DNA of 64,000 bases, taken from the NCBI RefSeq assembly GCF_047675955.1, contig NC_132915.1:15294766-15358765 (forward strand), in the 5' to 3' direction. Under the pieces are notes generated by a model. The model was given only the letters and a program-made list of their open reading frames with translations, was not told where the DNA came from and made no database searches. Numbering within the stretch: the first letter of the stretch is position 1; each line of letters begins with the position of its first letter. The position numbers and the translations under genes were made by a program. The stretch is from Chlorocebus sabaeus (Eukaryota > Chordata > Mammalia > Primates > Cercopithecidae). Below are positions 23,199 to 35,570 of this stretch, one piece after another.

Positions 23199-25386
23199 AT
23201 CCTGCTGGCGTGTTTCAGCAGAATCCTTTTTGCATTGTCTTAAGCGGTTTCTCAAAATTAAGGACAGTACATTTTTTTTGTGATCAGGAGGCTATTTATT
23301 AATAAGTTACACAAATATATAATCAAAGGCTTATGATAAAACTGAAAAGAAACTTAGAAGTAATTTGTTCAATATTCCTAATGCTTTTGTCTCTTAACAT
23401 CCTGATATGACCTCTTTGACCACACATCTATCAGGCTATCACTAAGATGAACCAGCATTACTAAAGAATATTAATTCTGCAAGAAAATAATGACTTAATC
23501 TTTAATGCTAAACTTTAAAAATATCTCAAATGCCTAGCAATTTGGACATTTTACTTAGAAAACTATTTTATGTAGTATTACATATCTTGGTGTTATTTCC
23601 CGAGGATTCGTTCTTTCCTAAATTTCTGTAGACTTAAAATTTAATTATGTGTCAGGAACTCATTATCCGTGCATTCTTAAAAGAATGTTATTTTGATTGT
23701 ATTCGAAATCAGATGGTTTTATAAAAAGACACATCTTTTAAATGAATTTAACCTGTGAGAAAAAAAATGGGGGAATATAAAAGTTATAGCTATCTGAAAC
23801 TTGAAAACTAATGGTCTTTTCTTGCTTCAAAGTTACAGTCATCTGAATGAAATACATGTGAAGAGCAATATCCACAAACTAATTTTCATTGATATGTCAT
23901 TAAGGCATATTAACCAATTAGCATAGCATTCCATCTGAGAACTTGTGCCTGAATGTATGTATATTTTTGCATTTATTATACATCAAACTCAAAGGCAGCC
24001 CTTCATGTTTCCTAGGAAGTAGTATAGATAAACAGATGGATCATAAAATACACTCTTTTTTTGGCTTGTTCAAAAGCAACCCAACCTTTATGAGAAGTTA
24101 CTTTGCATAAACATTTTTCAAAGACAGTCTACAAATAAGGCACTAATAAAATTCAAAATAAATATTTTACAACTGAAATATAAGAATACCTTTCTCTCTT
24201 CAAATATCTGTCACAATTTTACTTCCAGAATGGAATGGGAATGTTGTTGTTTGGGACATAAAGTTAGCTAGTAAGAGTCTTCCCCTTTTTCCTTTTAACC
24301 ATGGATAGCAGATGCCACAGTAAAGATTTCTCCACCAAAGAAAATTACAATATTAAGATTTCCTTGTTCAAGGTGTCAATTCATTTTAATGACTGTACTA
24401 ATTACAATAGTTTTTTTTTTCTCAAAACTGAGCCTCTATGTAAATAAAACAAAGCAAAAGGCAAATCTAGGAAAGTTCGAGTAGAAACTCTAATTTTAAA
24501 AGGTAATATGTGGTAAAAAATTATTTTAATGGCAATATTCAATCCTAATTAGAGGATGGCCTAGACTGTGTTTGGTGCTGTGAAGAATATACATAGGCAC
24601 AAATATTCTGGAAAACAACTGTGCTCTATTTTTTCAAAGCATTAAAAATGTGCATGTCCTTTTGACTCAATAAGCTTATTTCTAAAAACAATGGCCTTTT
24701 AAATACTAAGATTATTCATGCTTTAAAATTTTTTATGTTTTTGCATATTTTTCCAATTTTTTCTCATGACAATAAATTATACTTTAATGAGTTATACATT
24801 CATTCATAGAATCTGTCCTTGAGCAGACAGAGAGACATATTATGGACATACCAACCTGGCAATTTGCCTTCAATACACTAATAGGGTATTACAGATGATT
24901 TCCCAAAGTGCCATCAATGTTGTCAATACACTTGCTATTCTTAACATTGGCTGTTTAGGGCAGAAATAACTCAGGCATAAGATACAAGACTGAGCTGGTT
25001 GACCTGTTATGTGCCTTCTAATTTAAAAAATCTTTATCTTTTTGAATTTTTCTCCATAAATTACAAAGGGACTACAGTGTGAGTAGATCAGCACACTGAG
25101 GTTAGAACAATCGACATTTTCATACCTAATAGATAATATTTACCAGACCTATACCAACACTTCTGTCAGATACTTCTGATGAGCTAAGTATGTAAAAATA
25201 AGGTAATGAAGTTTGTCAACCATGATGACGTAAAAAGAAAGCAAAAGAAAAGGTACATAAAAATATTTTGAAGTGAAGTACAACCTGTAAAAGCAAGATA
25301 AATTTGGTAAATGAATGTTTACATGATATGCAAATAAAGCAAATAATGTGAAAGTGGTAGATGGATGACTAATATTCGGAAAATTC
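23199..25386. other. unique-looking AT-rich intergenic DNA
   Basis: No family is recognised over 2.2 kb. The frame at 25149-25412 (-, 87 codons) has no recognisable product. Confidence 0.45.
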
Positions 25387-25604
25387 ATCGTGTCTGTGGT
25401 TTTTGTGTGCATTACATGTGTTTTATGTGTGGTGTATACAGTATTATTTGTGTGTTTGTTTAGTGTTATGCATCATCTATGTAGTAACTACACATTTCGC
25501 ATGTGTGGTATGATCACACAGTATATATATTGGGCATATTTGTGTGTCACATATGGTTGTTGTGTGTATTTTGTGTGTTCCGTATGAGTGTTGCTTGCAT
25601 TTTG
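25387..25604. repeat. degenerate TG-rich tract
   Basis: TGTGT and TGTGTG words dominate, without long perfect runs, as in a decayed (TG)n microsatellite. The 65-codon frame here is cysteine and valine rich only because TGT and GTG are Cys and Val codons. Confidence 0.75.
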
Positions 25605-26314
25605 TGCTAGTTGGGGCTCAAAAAGCAGTACTCCCAAAGTATGGCACTTTGACATGCTGAGCATTTTGAACTAAAATAGGAAGGCCTTAGAAGATGCCTC
25701 AGAACCAAAGACTTTCTAATCTTGTTTCTTCCCCTGATTCCAAACACAGTGTAGGACTGCCTCTAGAATGTCCTTATCTCACGAAAGAAACTTCTTTTCA
25801 AAAGAAATGCAATTGTCCTAAGACCTCCTCCTTAGGAAACTCATAAAAGAACTAGAAAAGACTAACCACTGAAAAAGAGAGATTAAAAGTCCATGACCAT
25901 GCACAGATGGACTTTTCATCTATTCTTCTGAGAGCAACTTTGAAAGATTACCTTAGATACTTTATATGCATAATAAAACAACTTTCATTTACAATAAAGT
26001 TCTGCCCCTCACCTTCATACTACCTCCTCCACAATGCAAGGAACTTTGTTTCAGGTCATTCTTTGGCCTTATTTCCCCTGAAAATCATTAAGTACTCCTC
26101 TATAAATTGCCTATATGGCCCGTTTCCTCCTCCCCTGTAAAGAGAGCATTTAAGCTACAACAGTCTCCACTATGAGTCTCATATTTGCAGGACTTCTGTG
26201 TCCATGAGCACTTTAATATATTTGTATGCCTTTTTCCCCTATAAATCTGTCTACTGTCAGTCACTTCAGTGAACCCTCAGTAAGTTAAGAGAAAGCTTTC
26301 CCTCTGCCCCTACA
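25605..26314 (+). mobile_element. possible solitary ERVL-type LTR
   Basis: The block could run from TGCTAGTTGGGGCTCAAA to CCTCTGCCCCTACA, so it begins TG and ends CA. AATAAA signals lie near 25973 and 25994. The tail, with CTGTCAGTCACTTCAGTGAACC, resembles the 3' ends of MER21-like ERVL LTRs. I see no target duplication and no internal region, so family and borders are uncertain. Confidence 0.4.
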
Positions 26315-27254
26315 GCCGTTTGTGTATATTGTAGCTGTGTGTATATGTCTGTGAGGCTACCAGAGGAGCAGAATCAAACTGACTGCAGTTCGATTATCCA
26401 ATTTATAAGGATAATTAATCCCATGGGTTTCTCTGGGCTTCCTTTTCCATGGGTCTTGTTTTCTGAGCTGGCTAAAAATTCAGGATATATGAATTTCTGC
26501 CAACATATTAACAGCCTCTGATCTCTCCACTACCAATTGGAGATGAGAGAACCAAGAATAATTGATGGTCTCCAACGCTTTCTCCATATTATATTAAATA
26601 ATAACTTACCTTTGAATCATAAACTATAGTTCGAAAATGTTTTCACAACAATTAATCTATTTCCCCTACAGTTCTGAAAGGAAAAGTACCCTTTCCAACA
26701 AACTTGAAAAGAAGACAGAATGCCCAATTTTCACCAAAATGGAAAGTGAGCTCAGAAAGATTAAAGAATGTGCTTAAACACATATGACTTTATGTGGCAA
26801 AGCTAAGATTAGAAATCACATGTTACATTTTCTAACCAAGTACTAGAAATATAATAATACACAAACTATGTTTCCCATCCTGGACACATTTTCATTAATA
26901 TTTTGTAATATCTAATAGTAAGGTATTTCCTTTAAATTGTTGCTGAAAGATTTTAATCCCTTTATGTATTAACACTTCCTTCCCTAGCAGATACAAAGCT
27001 TAGCAGGGAAATAGACTAAATATGATGCTATGCACATGGTGTTCTCACCTTGGTTCAAACCCTCATAATTAGGATTTGGACCACTATATACACAGATTCC
27101 ATGATTTGGTGTCCTTGCCTCAAGTCTTGCTTTTTCTACTTCATCGTTTGCAATGCTTCCAGGGGTAGTCTTTCAAAGATTCAAATAAGATCACCCTACT
27201 TCCTAGGTTTAAACCCTTTGCTTCTCTCTACTGCACTAGCAAAAAATCCAGAGT
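26315..27254. other. unique-looking intergenic DNA
   Basis: No repeat or gene is recognised. Confidence 0.45.
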
Positions 27255-27480
27255 CCTTAGCAGAATTTTATTTTTAGTTCCAAGATACATGTACAGAATG
27301 GGCAGGTTTGATACACAGGTATATGTGTGCCAAGGTGGTTTGCTACACCTACCAACCCATCACCTAAGTATTAAGCCCAGCATGCATTAGCTATTTTTCC
27401 TGATTTTGTCCCCCACAAACCTTGCTGACAGGCCCCAGTGTGTGTTTTCTCCTCCGTGTCCATATGTTCTCATTGTTCAG

Positions 27481-30400
27481 ATCACACAGATAGCAAAAAT
27501 TATCTCCCATTTTGTAGGTTGTCTCTTCACACTCTCATGATAGTTTCTTTTGCTGTGCAGAAGCTCTTTAATTAGATCCCATTTGTCAACTTTTGCTTTT
27601 GTTGCTTTTGTTGCAATTGCTTTTGATGTTTTTGTCATGAAATGTTTGCCCGTGCCTATGTCCTGAATGGTACTGCCTAGATTTCCTTCTAAGATTTTTA
27701 TAGTTTTGGGTTTTACATTTAAGTCTTTAATCCATGTTAAATTAATTTTTGTATAAGGCATAAGGAAGGGTTCTAGTTTCAATTATCTGCATATGGCTAG
27801 CCAGTTCCCACAGCACTATTTATTAAATAAGGAATCCTTTCCCCATTGCTTGTTGTTGTCAGGTTTGTTGAAGATCAGATGGTTGCAGATGTGTGGTCTT
27901 ATTTCTGAGTTCTCTATTCTGTTCCATTCATCTATGTGTCTGTTTTTGTACCAGTACCATGCTATTTTGGTTACTGTATCCTTGTAGTATAGTTTGAAGT
28001 AAGGTAGCATGATGCCTCCAACTTTGTTCTTTTTGCTTAGGATTGTCTTGGCTATAAGGGCTCTTTTTTGGTTCCATATGAATTTTAACACAGTTTTTTT
28101 CTAATTCTGTGAAGCATGTCAATGGTAGTTTAATGGGAATAGCATTGAATCTATAAATTACTTTGGGCAGTCTGGCCATTTTGATTCTTCCTATCCATAA
28201 AGAATGTTTTTCCATCTGTTTACATCCTCTTTGATTTTCTTGAGCAGTGGTTTGTAGTTCTTCTTGAAGAGGTCCTTCACTTCCCTTGTAGGCTGTATTC
28301 CTAGGAATTTTATTCTCTTTGTAGCAATTGTGAATGAGAGTTCATTCGTGGTTTGGCCCTCTGCTTGTCTATTGTTGGTGTGTAGAAATGCTTGTGATTT
28401 ATGCACATTGCTTTTGATTCCTGAGACATTGCTGAAGTTGCTTTATCAGCTTAAGAAGATAAGACTTAAGATGGGGCTTTCTACAGCATCATGTCATATG
28501 CAAAATAAGACAGCTTGAGTTCCTCTCTTCCTATTTGAATACCTTTATTTCTATCTCTTGCTTGATTTCCCTGGCCAGAACTCCAATATTACGTTAAATG
28601 GAAATGGTGAGCGAGGGCAATCTTGTTTTCTGCTGGTTTTCAAGGGGAATGCTTCCAGCTTTTGCTGTATCAGTATGATACTGGCAATGGGTTTGTCATA
28701 AGTGGCTCTTATTATTTTGAGGTATGTTCCATAAATACCTAGTTTATTAAGAGTCTTTAACATGAAGGGATACAAAATTTTATCACCTTTCCTGCATTTA
28801 TTGAGATAATCATTTTGTCTGTAGTTCTGTTTATGTGATAAATTACATTTATTGATTTGCGTATGTTGAACCAGGCCAACTTGATTGTGATGGCTAAGCT
28901 TTTTGATGTGCTGCTGGATTCAGTTTGCCAGTTATTTTATTGAGAACTTTTGTATCAATGTTCATCAGGAATACTGGCCTGAAGTTTTCTTTTTTTGTTG
29001 TATCTCTGCCAGGTTTTGGTATCAGGGTGATGCTGGCTTCACAAAATGACTTAAAGAGGAGTGCTTCCTTTTCAATTGTTTGTAATAGTTTCAGAAGAAA
29101 TGGTACCAGCTCCACTTTGTACCTCTGGTAAAATTCAGCTGCAAATCTATCTGATCCTGGGCCTTTTTTGGTTGGTAGGCTATTACTGCCTCAATTTCAG
29201 AACTCTTTATTAGTCTATTCAATAATGACCAATTCAACTTCTTCCTGGTTCAGTCTTGGGAGAGTGTATGTGTCCAAGAATTTATTCATTTTGTCTAGGC
29301 TTTCTAGTTTATTTGCATAGAGGTGTTTATAGTATTCTCTGATAGTTGTTTGTGTTTCTGTAGGGTCAGTAGTGATATCCTCTTTATCATTTCTGATTGT
29401 GTCTGTTGATTCTTCTTTTTTTCTTTATTAATCTAGCTAGTTGTCTATCTCTTTTATTCATTTTTTTCAAAAAATCAGCTCCTGGATTTGTTGATACTTT
29501 AAAGAGTTTTATGTGTCTCTATATCCTTCAGTTCTGCTCTCATCTTGATTATTTCTTGTCTTCTGCTAGCTTTGGGGTTTGTTTGCTCATGGTTCTCTAG
29601 TTCTTTTAGCTGTGATGTTAGGATGCTGATTTGAGATCTTTCTAGCTTTATTGTGTGGGCATGTAGTGCTATAAATTTTACTTTTAACACTGCTTTAGCT
29701 GTATGTCAGAGATTCTGGTACATTGTCTCTTTGCTCTCATTGTTTTGTTTTGTTTTTTTTTAATCTTCATTTCTGCCTTAATTTCATTATTTACCCAGGA
29801 GTAATTCAGAAGGAGGTTGTTCAATTTCCATGTAGTTGTGTGGTTTTGAGTAAGTTTCTTAGTCTTGAGTTCTAATTTGATTGGGCTGTGGTACAACAGA
29901 CTGTCGTGATTTCAGTTCTTTTGAATTTGCTGAGGAATGTTTTACTTCCAATCATGTGATCAATTATAGAGTGTCATGTGGCACCAAGAAGAATGTATAT
30001 TCTGTTGTTTTTGGGTGGAGAGTTCTCTAGATATCTATCAGGTCCATTTGATACAGAGTTGAGCTGAAGTTCTAAATAGCTTTGTTAATTTTCTGTCTCC
30101 ATAATCTGTCTAATATTGACAGTGAGGTGTTAGGGTCTCCCACTATTGTTGTGTGGGAGACTAAGTCTCTTTGTAGGTCTCTAAGAACTTGTTTTATGAA
30201 TCTGAGTGCTCCTGTATTGACTGCATATACATTTAGGACAGTCAGCTCTTCTTGTTGAATTGAACCCTTTGCCATTATGTAATGTCCTTCTTTGTCTTTT
30301 TTTATCTTTGTTGTTTTAATGTCTATTTTGTCAGAAACTAGAACCGCAACCCCTGCCTTTTTCTGCTTTATATTTGCTTGGTAGATTTTCCTCCATCCCT

Positions 30401-30565
30401 TTATTTTGAGCCTATGTGTGTCTTTGCACATGAAATGGTTCTCTTGAATTCAGCACATCAATGTGCTGTATTAATCTAGCTTGCCATTCTGTGTCTTTTA
30501 ATGCGGGCATTTAGCCCGTTTACATTTAAGGTTAATATTGTTATGTGTGAATTTGATCCTGTCAT
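27481..30565 (-). pseudogene. L1 ORF2 (endonuclease/reverse transcriptase) pseudogene
   Basis: The ancestral start is near 30565. Minus-strand frame 30431-30072 is the endonuclease domain, with THRLKI, AGVAVLVSD and GDPNTS where an intact element has a catalytic aspartate-asparagine motif. Pieces at 29690-28894 cover the region leading into the reverse transcriptase, with ASITLIPKPGRDTTKKENFRP. Pieces at 28775-27481 include the palm downstream region, with KFIWNQKRA and KLYYKDTVTK. The frame is broken many times and the C-terminal quarter is deleted. No activity is expected. Confidence 0.9.
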
Positions 30566-30605
30566 CATGATGCTAGCTGGTTATTTTGCAGACTTAATGG
30601 TTGCT

Positions 30606-31569
30606 TCATAGTGTCATTGGTCTGTGTACTTCAGTGTGTTTTTGTAGTGCCTGGCAATGGTTTTGCCTTTCCATATTTGGTGCTTCCTTCAGGAGCTCTT
30701 GCAAGGTAGGCCTGGTAGTGATGAGTTCCCTTAGTATTTGCTTGTCTGAAAAAGATTTTATTTCTCCTTCATTTATGAAGCTTAGTTTGGCTAGATATGA
30801 GATTCTGTTAGGCCTGCTGTTATTCTGATGGGCTCTCCTTTGTAGATGACCTGGCCTTTCTTTCTGGCTGTCCTTATAATTTTTTCCTTCATTTCAACCT
30901 TGGAGGATCTGATGATTATGTGTCTTGGGGTTGATCTTCTCGTGGAATATCTTACTAAAATTCTCTGAATTTCCTGAATTTGAATGTTGGTCCATCTTGT
31001 TAGGTTGGAAAAGTACTCCTGGATGATATCCTGAAGTGTTTGCCAACTTGGTTTGGTTTTCCTCTTTCAGGTACCCCAATCAGTTGTAGGTTCAGTCTTT
31101 TTACATAATCTTATAGTTCTCAGAGGTTTTGTTCACTCCTTTTCATCCTTTTTCCCCTAATCTTGTCTGCCTGTCTTATTTCAGCAGGACAGTCTTCAAT
31201 CTCTGAAATTCTTTCCTCCACTTGGTCTATTTGGCTATTGATACTTGTGGTTGTATTGTGAAGTTCTCGTGTTGTGTTTTTCAACTCCTTTAGTTGATTT
31301 ATGTTCCTCTCTAAACTGGCTATTCTGGTTAACAGCTCCTGTAATGTCTTATCATTGTTCTTAGCTTCTTTGCATTGGGTTAGAACATGCTCCTTTGGCT
31401 CACTGGAATTTTTTATTACCCATCTTCTGAGGTCTACCTCTGTCAGTTCATCCATCTCAGCTTCAGTCCAGTTCTGTGCCCTTGCTGGAGAAGTGTTGCA
31501 ATCATTTGGAGGAGAAGAGGCACTCTGGCTTTTTTATTTTTCAGTATTATTTTGTTGATTCTTTCTCAT
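30606..31569 (-). pseudogene. L1 ORF1 pseudogene
   Basis: The ancestral start lies at 31569 on the minus strand. The longest open part, 31455-31120, carries the coiled-coil region with QVEERISEIED, preceded by MDELTEVDLRRWVIKN. Downstream the RNA-binding half is readable in pieces (31079-30894) and ends at a stop near 30606. Indels break the frame several times. It codes for no functional chaperone. Confidence 0.9.
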
Positions 31570-32039
31570 CTTCCTGAGTTTATCTAGCTTTGATCTTTGT
31601 GGCTGCTGACCTTTGGATGGGGTTTCTGTGGGGACGTTTTTGTTAATGCTGCTGTTGTTGCTTTCTGTTTGTTTGTTTTTCTTTTAACAGGCCCCTCTTC
31701 CCTAGGGTTGCTGTGGTTTGCCAGAAGTCCCCTCCAGACCTTAGTCACCTGGGTCCCTCCTGCCCCTAGAGGTGTCACCAGTGGAGGCTGCAGAACAGCA
31801 AAGATGGCTGCCTGCTCCTTACTCTGGGAGCTCCCTCCCAGAAGGATACCAACCTGATGCTTGCAGGAACGCTCCTGTATAAGGTGTCTGGTGACTCCGT
31901 TTGGGGGATCTCACCCAGTCAGGAGGCACGGGATCAGGGATCTGCTTAACAAAGCACTCTGGCTGTCACTTGGCAGAGGGGGTGCCTTAGCATGACTTTC
32001 TCAAGGAGCCTGCAGATGACCAATCTTTCTACCCTTGTT

Positions 32040-32400
32040 TCTTATTATGGGCTACTCATACTATGCTCCAACCATACTAAGTCATTATTCAGTTTTCAAA
32101 CTTGTCAAACTTTCACGCATCTGTAACTTGCTCATGATTTCCCCTTCGCAAAGTGCAATTCTTCCTCTTACGTGCCTGAAGAAATTTTCTCTGTGTTCAT
32201 TAATTAATCATATTTTCTTCCCACTCCATGATCTGTATAGCTGCCATGCTGCTTCAAACAATATATTACACTTATTTACATATAATCTGAAAGCTCCTTG
32301 AGGGCAGGAACCAACTCTGATATATTTCTTTACCTCCACTGACCAGCACAGGGCATGGCATGCAGTAATAAGTAATCAGTGAATACTGTCCAGGTATTGT
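32040..32400 (+). mobile_element. L2 LINE 3' region, sense
   Basis: GAAAGCTCCTTGAGGGCAGG, CAGCACAGGGCATGGCATG and AATCAGTGAATACTG match the L2 3' end. The upstream part with TTTCACGCATCTGTAACTTG is consistent. This is the sense counterpart of the antisense L2 relics elsewhere in the window. Confidence 0.65.
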
Positions 32401-32407
32401 TGACTTT

Positions 32408-32625
32408 CACGGGTTGGCAAACTATTACACATAGGCCAAAACAACCCACTGCCTATTTCCTCAAAATTTTATTGAAACACAGCCCAGTCCATTCACTTAT
32501 GTACTGTTCTTGGATGCTCACAGGCTAAAATGACAGACTTGAGTAGCTGCAACAGAAACCATATGGCCTGCCAAGTGAAATATAATTACTATCAAGCCCT
32601 TTACAGAAAAAGTTTACTCACCCCA
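32408..32625 (+). mobile_element. DNA-transposon MITE (hAT-like, family not named)
   Basis: GGGTTGGCAAACTATTACAC at one end and CAGAAAAAGTTTACTCACCC at the other form imperfect terminal inverted repeats. Between them, AAAATTTTATTGAAACACAG and CATATGGCC are landmarks of a common mammalian MITE. A second copy lies at 50715-50998. Confidence 0.6.
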
Positions 32626-34010
32626 ACTCAGCTAATCTCTAAGAACTTTAAAGTGCTGCTTTTGTTGTTTTGTAACTTTTAGCATTATGGGCTTTTTGAA
32701 AACAATTGCATAAAAATAAAAAAAAGTAAGATTTATTACATTTCACTCACCAGAGTATTCGAAAATTGGTATTAATTCTATCAATGGAATTGTTAATTAT
32801 AGGTATTTATTTTTTCCTACAGTCTGTATATACATAAGCTCAATAGCATATAGCTCAGATAGCAAAGAAAACTGCCAGTTAAATATGGGTAGATGTTTAA
32901 TTATGAAAGCTACAGAATGTATTCTTTACTCAGAAATATTTAAGGGATAATAGATATTTGAGTTTTCAAAAACCATAAAAGCATATTTGAACACCTTTAA
33001 ATACATACACATTTGAATAAAGAATCAATCAAGTGTCTGGATAAATTCCAGCCACATGAATGAGAGAATTTATTCTTGTGGTTTAAAATTAGTTAACCAA
33101 ATAATAAATTTGTTTTTTATTATGGAGACCAACTTATTCTCTGCAAAATGACTGATAATTTTGTAAAGTGACATTCTCTTTTTCTTCTAATAAGAGGAAT
33201 ATTTCACACTTTGAGATCTCTAATTTCCTTTGAATCACAATCTCGGATTTATTATCAAGTAAATATATCCCTCAATCATAGAGTTGTTCAGAATGCAAAC
33301 CTCCTTTGCCCCCATGCAGACTTAATTATATTGAAAAATAGTGTATTAAGCATTTCTATATACTATATTCAGAAATGAAAGGAAGCATTCTGGAAGGAAA
33401 AGAAGGACAAGTCCATTATTTTTCCTTAGTTTGTAATGCTGTGTATTTTACTGTTTTATTAAACCCTGTTGTTGTTTCTAAAATTCATAAGCCTTTCCTC
33501 ATGTTGTCTACCATAAACATGCTGAAGTGTATTTATTCAATTAAAATAAGTTTACATAAATTATCTTTGAGAATCTTTGAAATATGTCTTACTCCTTGAG
33601 CTAATGGAAATGTGCTAGGATGTCATAAAACCAGGGTCAGGAGTCATTTCAGAGTTGAATCTGCAACACATATGACTCACTCTAATTGCCACTAATTTTA
33701 AATATATTCCTTAATAATGTATTTCCTGTCAATAAGCCCAAATTTGTGCTTTCCTGACACTTCATCTGTTATGTAGGAGGTATAATAATAATAATAATAA
33801 TAAATAAAATGATAATAAAAACAAAAACAGTCCAACAGCAAAAAAAATTCAAATTCAGAACCATTTAAAGGTATTACTTTTACAGTGTTAATTACCATAT
33901 GTATCACCAAAACTCAGATAAATATAAATTATAACTGAGATAATCAGTAGTTATGTGCCACACAATATAGTGATAGTATATAGAGACAAGAATACCTGAA
34001 ATTTCAGTTG
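32626..34010. other. unique-looking AT-rich intergenic DNA
   Basis: No family is recognised apart from the TAA microsatellite listed separately. Confidence 0.45.
33781..33810. repeat. (TAA)n microsatellite
   Basis: About seven uninterrupted TAA units plus a degraded extension. Confidence 0.9.
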
Positions 34011-34011
34011 G

Positions 34012-34304
34012 TTTTTTTTTTTTTGAGATGGAGTCTTGCTCTGTCACCTAGGCTGGAATGCAGTGGTGCGATCTTGGCTCACTGCAACCTCTGCCTCCCA
34101 GGTTCAAGTGATTCTCCTGCCTCAGCCTCCCAAATAGCTGGGACTACAGGTGTGTGCCACCGCACCAAGATAATTTTTGTATTTTTAGTAGAGAGGGGGT
34201 TTCACCATATTGGTCAGGCTGGTCTTGAACTCCTGACCTCATGATCTGCCTGCCTTGACTTCCCAAAGTACTGGGATTACAGGCGTGAGCCACGGCGCCT
34301 GGCC
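34012..34304 (-). mobile_element. AluS-type SINE, antisense
   Basis: The T tract at 34012-34024, GAGATGGAGTCTTGCTCTG and the end GTGAGCCACGGCGCCTGGCC define it. CAGTTGGTTTT before and CAGCTGTTTTT after form an imperfect target duplication. Confidence 0.95.
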
Positions 34305-34621
34305 AGCTGTTTTTGTTGTTGTTGTTTTTTATGGTGGTGGAAATATGATACTTGTCTCCTTTAGAGACAAGAATTTTCACTTCTATTTCTTAAAATTTAA
34401 GTTATCTAAAAGGTTATATCAAAGAAAACTTCACTATGAAGCATTTTAATGGTCTGGTTTATTTAAATAGAAAACCCCAAAAGTTATGCTAAAAGGATTT
34501 CTTATAAAAACATCCCAAGATTTATATTTTAGTTATGATATTTAGGTCAAAATACTAAAAAGCATTTTTATATTGATGATCTAGAGGGAAGAACCAATAA
34601 TATTGGTAATTGTTAAAATTT

Positions 34622-35250
34622 TCAGTATCATTACTAATTTTTATCTGCTTTTTTCATTCATTTGTGAGAGAAGTCTGTTGAAGATTTTACCTCTAACTGT
34701 GGATTTATCTTTTTAGTTCTGTCATTTCTTGCTTTATATATTTTGACACCATGTTATTAGGTGCATATATGTTTATAATTCTATCTTCCTGATGGATTAA
34801 ACTTTTATCTACATTAAATGTCTCTCCTTATCTGTAATAATGCTTCTTAGAGTCTACCTTATATGACATCTGTGCAGCTACACTTTCTTTTAGTTATTGT
34901 TGGCGTGCAATATGTCCTTCCATTCTTTTATTTTCCATTATAGAGTGATTATATTTAAGGTATGATTTTGGTAAGCTAATTGGTTTTCATGCAGTTTGAA
35001 AAATATTTTCATTACATTTAATGTAATTAAAGATGTTTTGGGGTTAATATCTATCATCTTATTATTTGTTTTTTATTTGTCCCAGCTAGTATTATCTTAT
35101 TGCTTCTCTTCTCCTGAATTAGTCTGTGTTTTTATTATTCCCTTCCCCTTTCAATTAGCTAATTAATGATATAATCTTTCAATGTACTGTTAGCAATTTC
35201 CCTAGAGATTATAACATATGCCTTTGATTTTTGGCAGTTTAATACAAATT
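34622..35250 (-). mobile_element. old L1M fragment, ORF2 endonuclease region, antisense
   Basis: GAAGTCTGTTGAAGATTTTA, TTATTAGGTGCATATATG, TATCTGTAATAATGCTTCTT and TTTTTTATTTGTCCCAGC match the reverse-complemented 5' portion of ORF2 in older mammalian L1. No open frame remains. The 35251-35570 stretch beyond may be another unresolved old repeat. Confidence 0.65.
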
Positions 35251-35570
35251 ATTAATTTTTCCAGTTCCCAGTCAATGTTAGGACCTCAGAACACTTTAAT
35301 TCTTCTTTGTTGCCTTGCCACTTTCTTTGATATTGTCATGTATTTTTAATTCTGCAACCTTTCTTCCATTTGCCCATTCAGGCCTAGAGGTAGTAAAAGT
35401 TTTCCACTGTTGCTGGTCTCAGGATGCTCCACTATCTGTTGTTGATTACTTTAATTCTGCCCATACCTCTGAAATACTGTCTTCATTAAAATATCTTCAG
35501 TTAAATCCATTAAGCATGTTATTTTTTGCCTTTCAGTGTCCTGACTGGTACTGTATTGACATCTAAGGCA

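Larger units (their letters stand above)
27269..31984 (-). mobile_element. long L1 (L1PB/older L1PA grade), antisense, internally deleted
   Basis: On the minus strand it holds partial 5'UTR (31984-31570), ORF1, ORF2 and 3'UTR ending near 27269. The target duplication is CCTTAGCAGAATTT at 27255-27268 against CCTTAGCATGACTTT at 31985-31999. About 0.7 kb of distal ORF2 is missing at a sharp junction near 27480, judged by comparison with the L1 at 59171-61162, which keeps that part. Several frameshifts and stops are present. It is more diverged than the L1 at 11611-12305. Confidence 0.93.

Noticed and set aside
25390..25587. Cysteine-rich small frame
   Set aside because: Composition results from TGT and GTG codons in a TG-rich tract.
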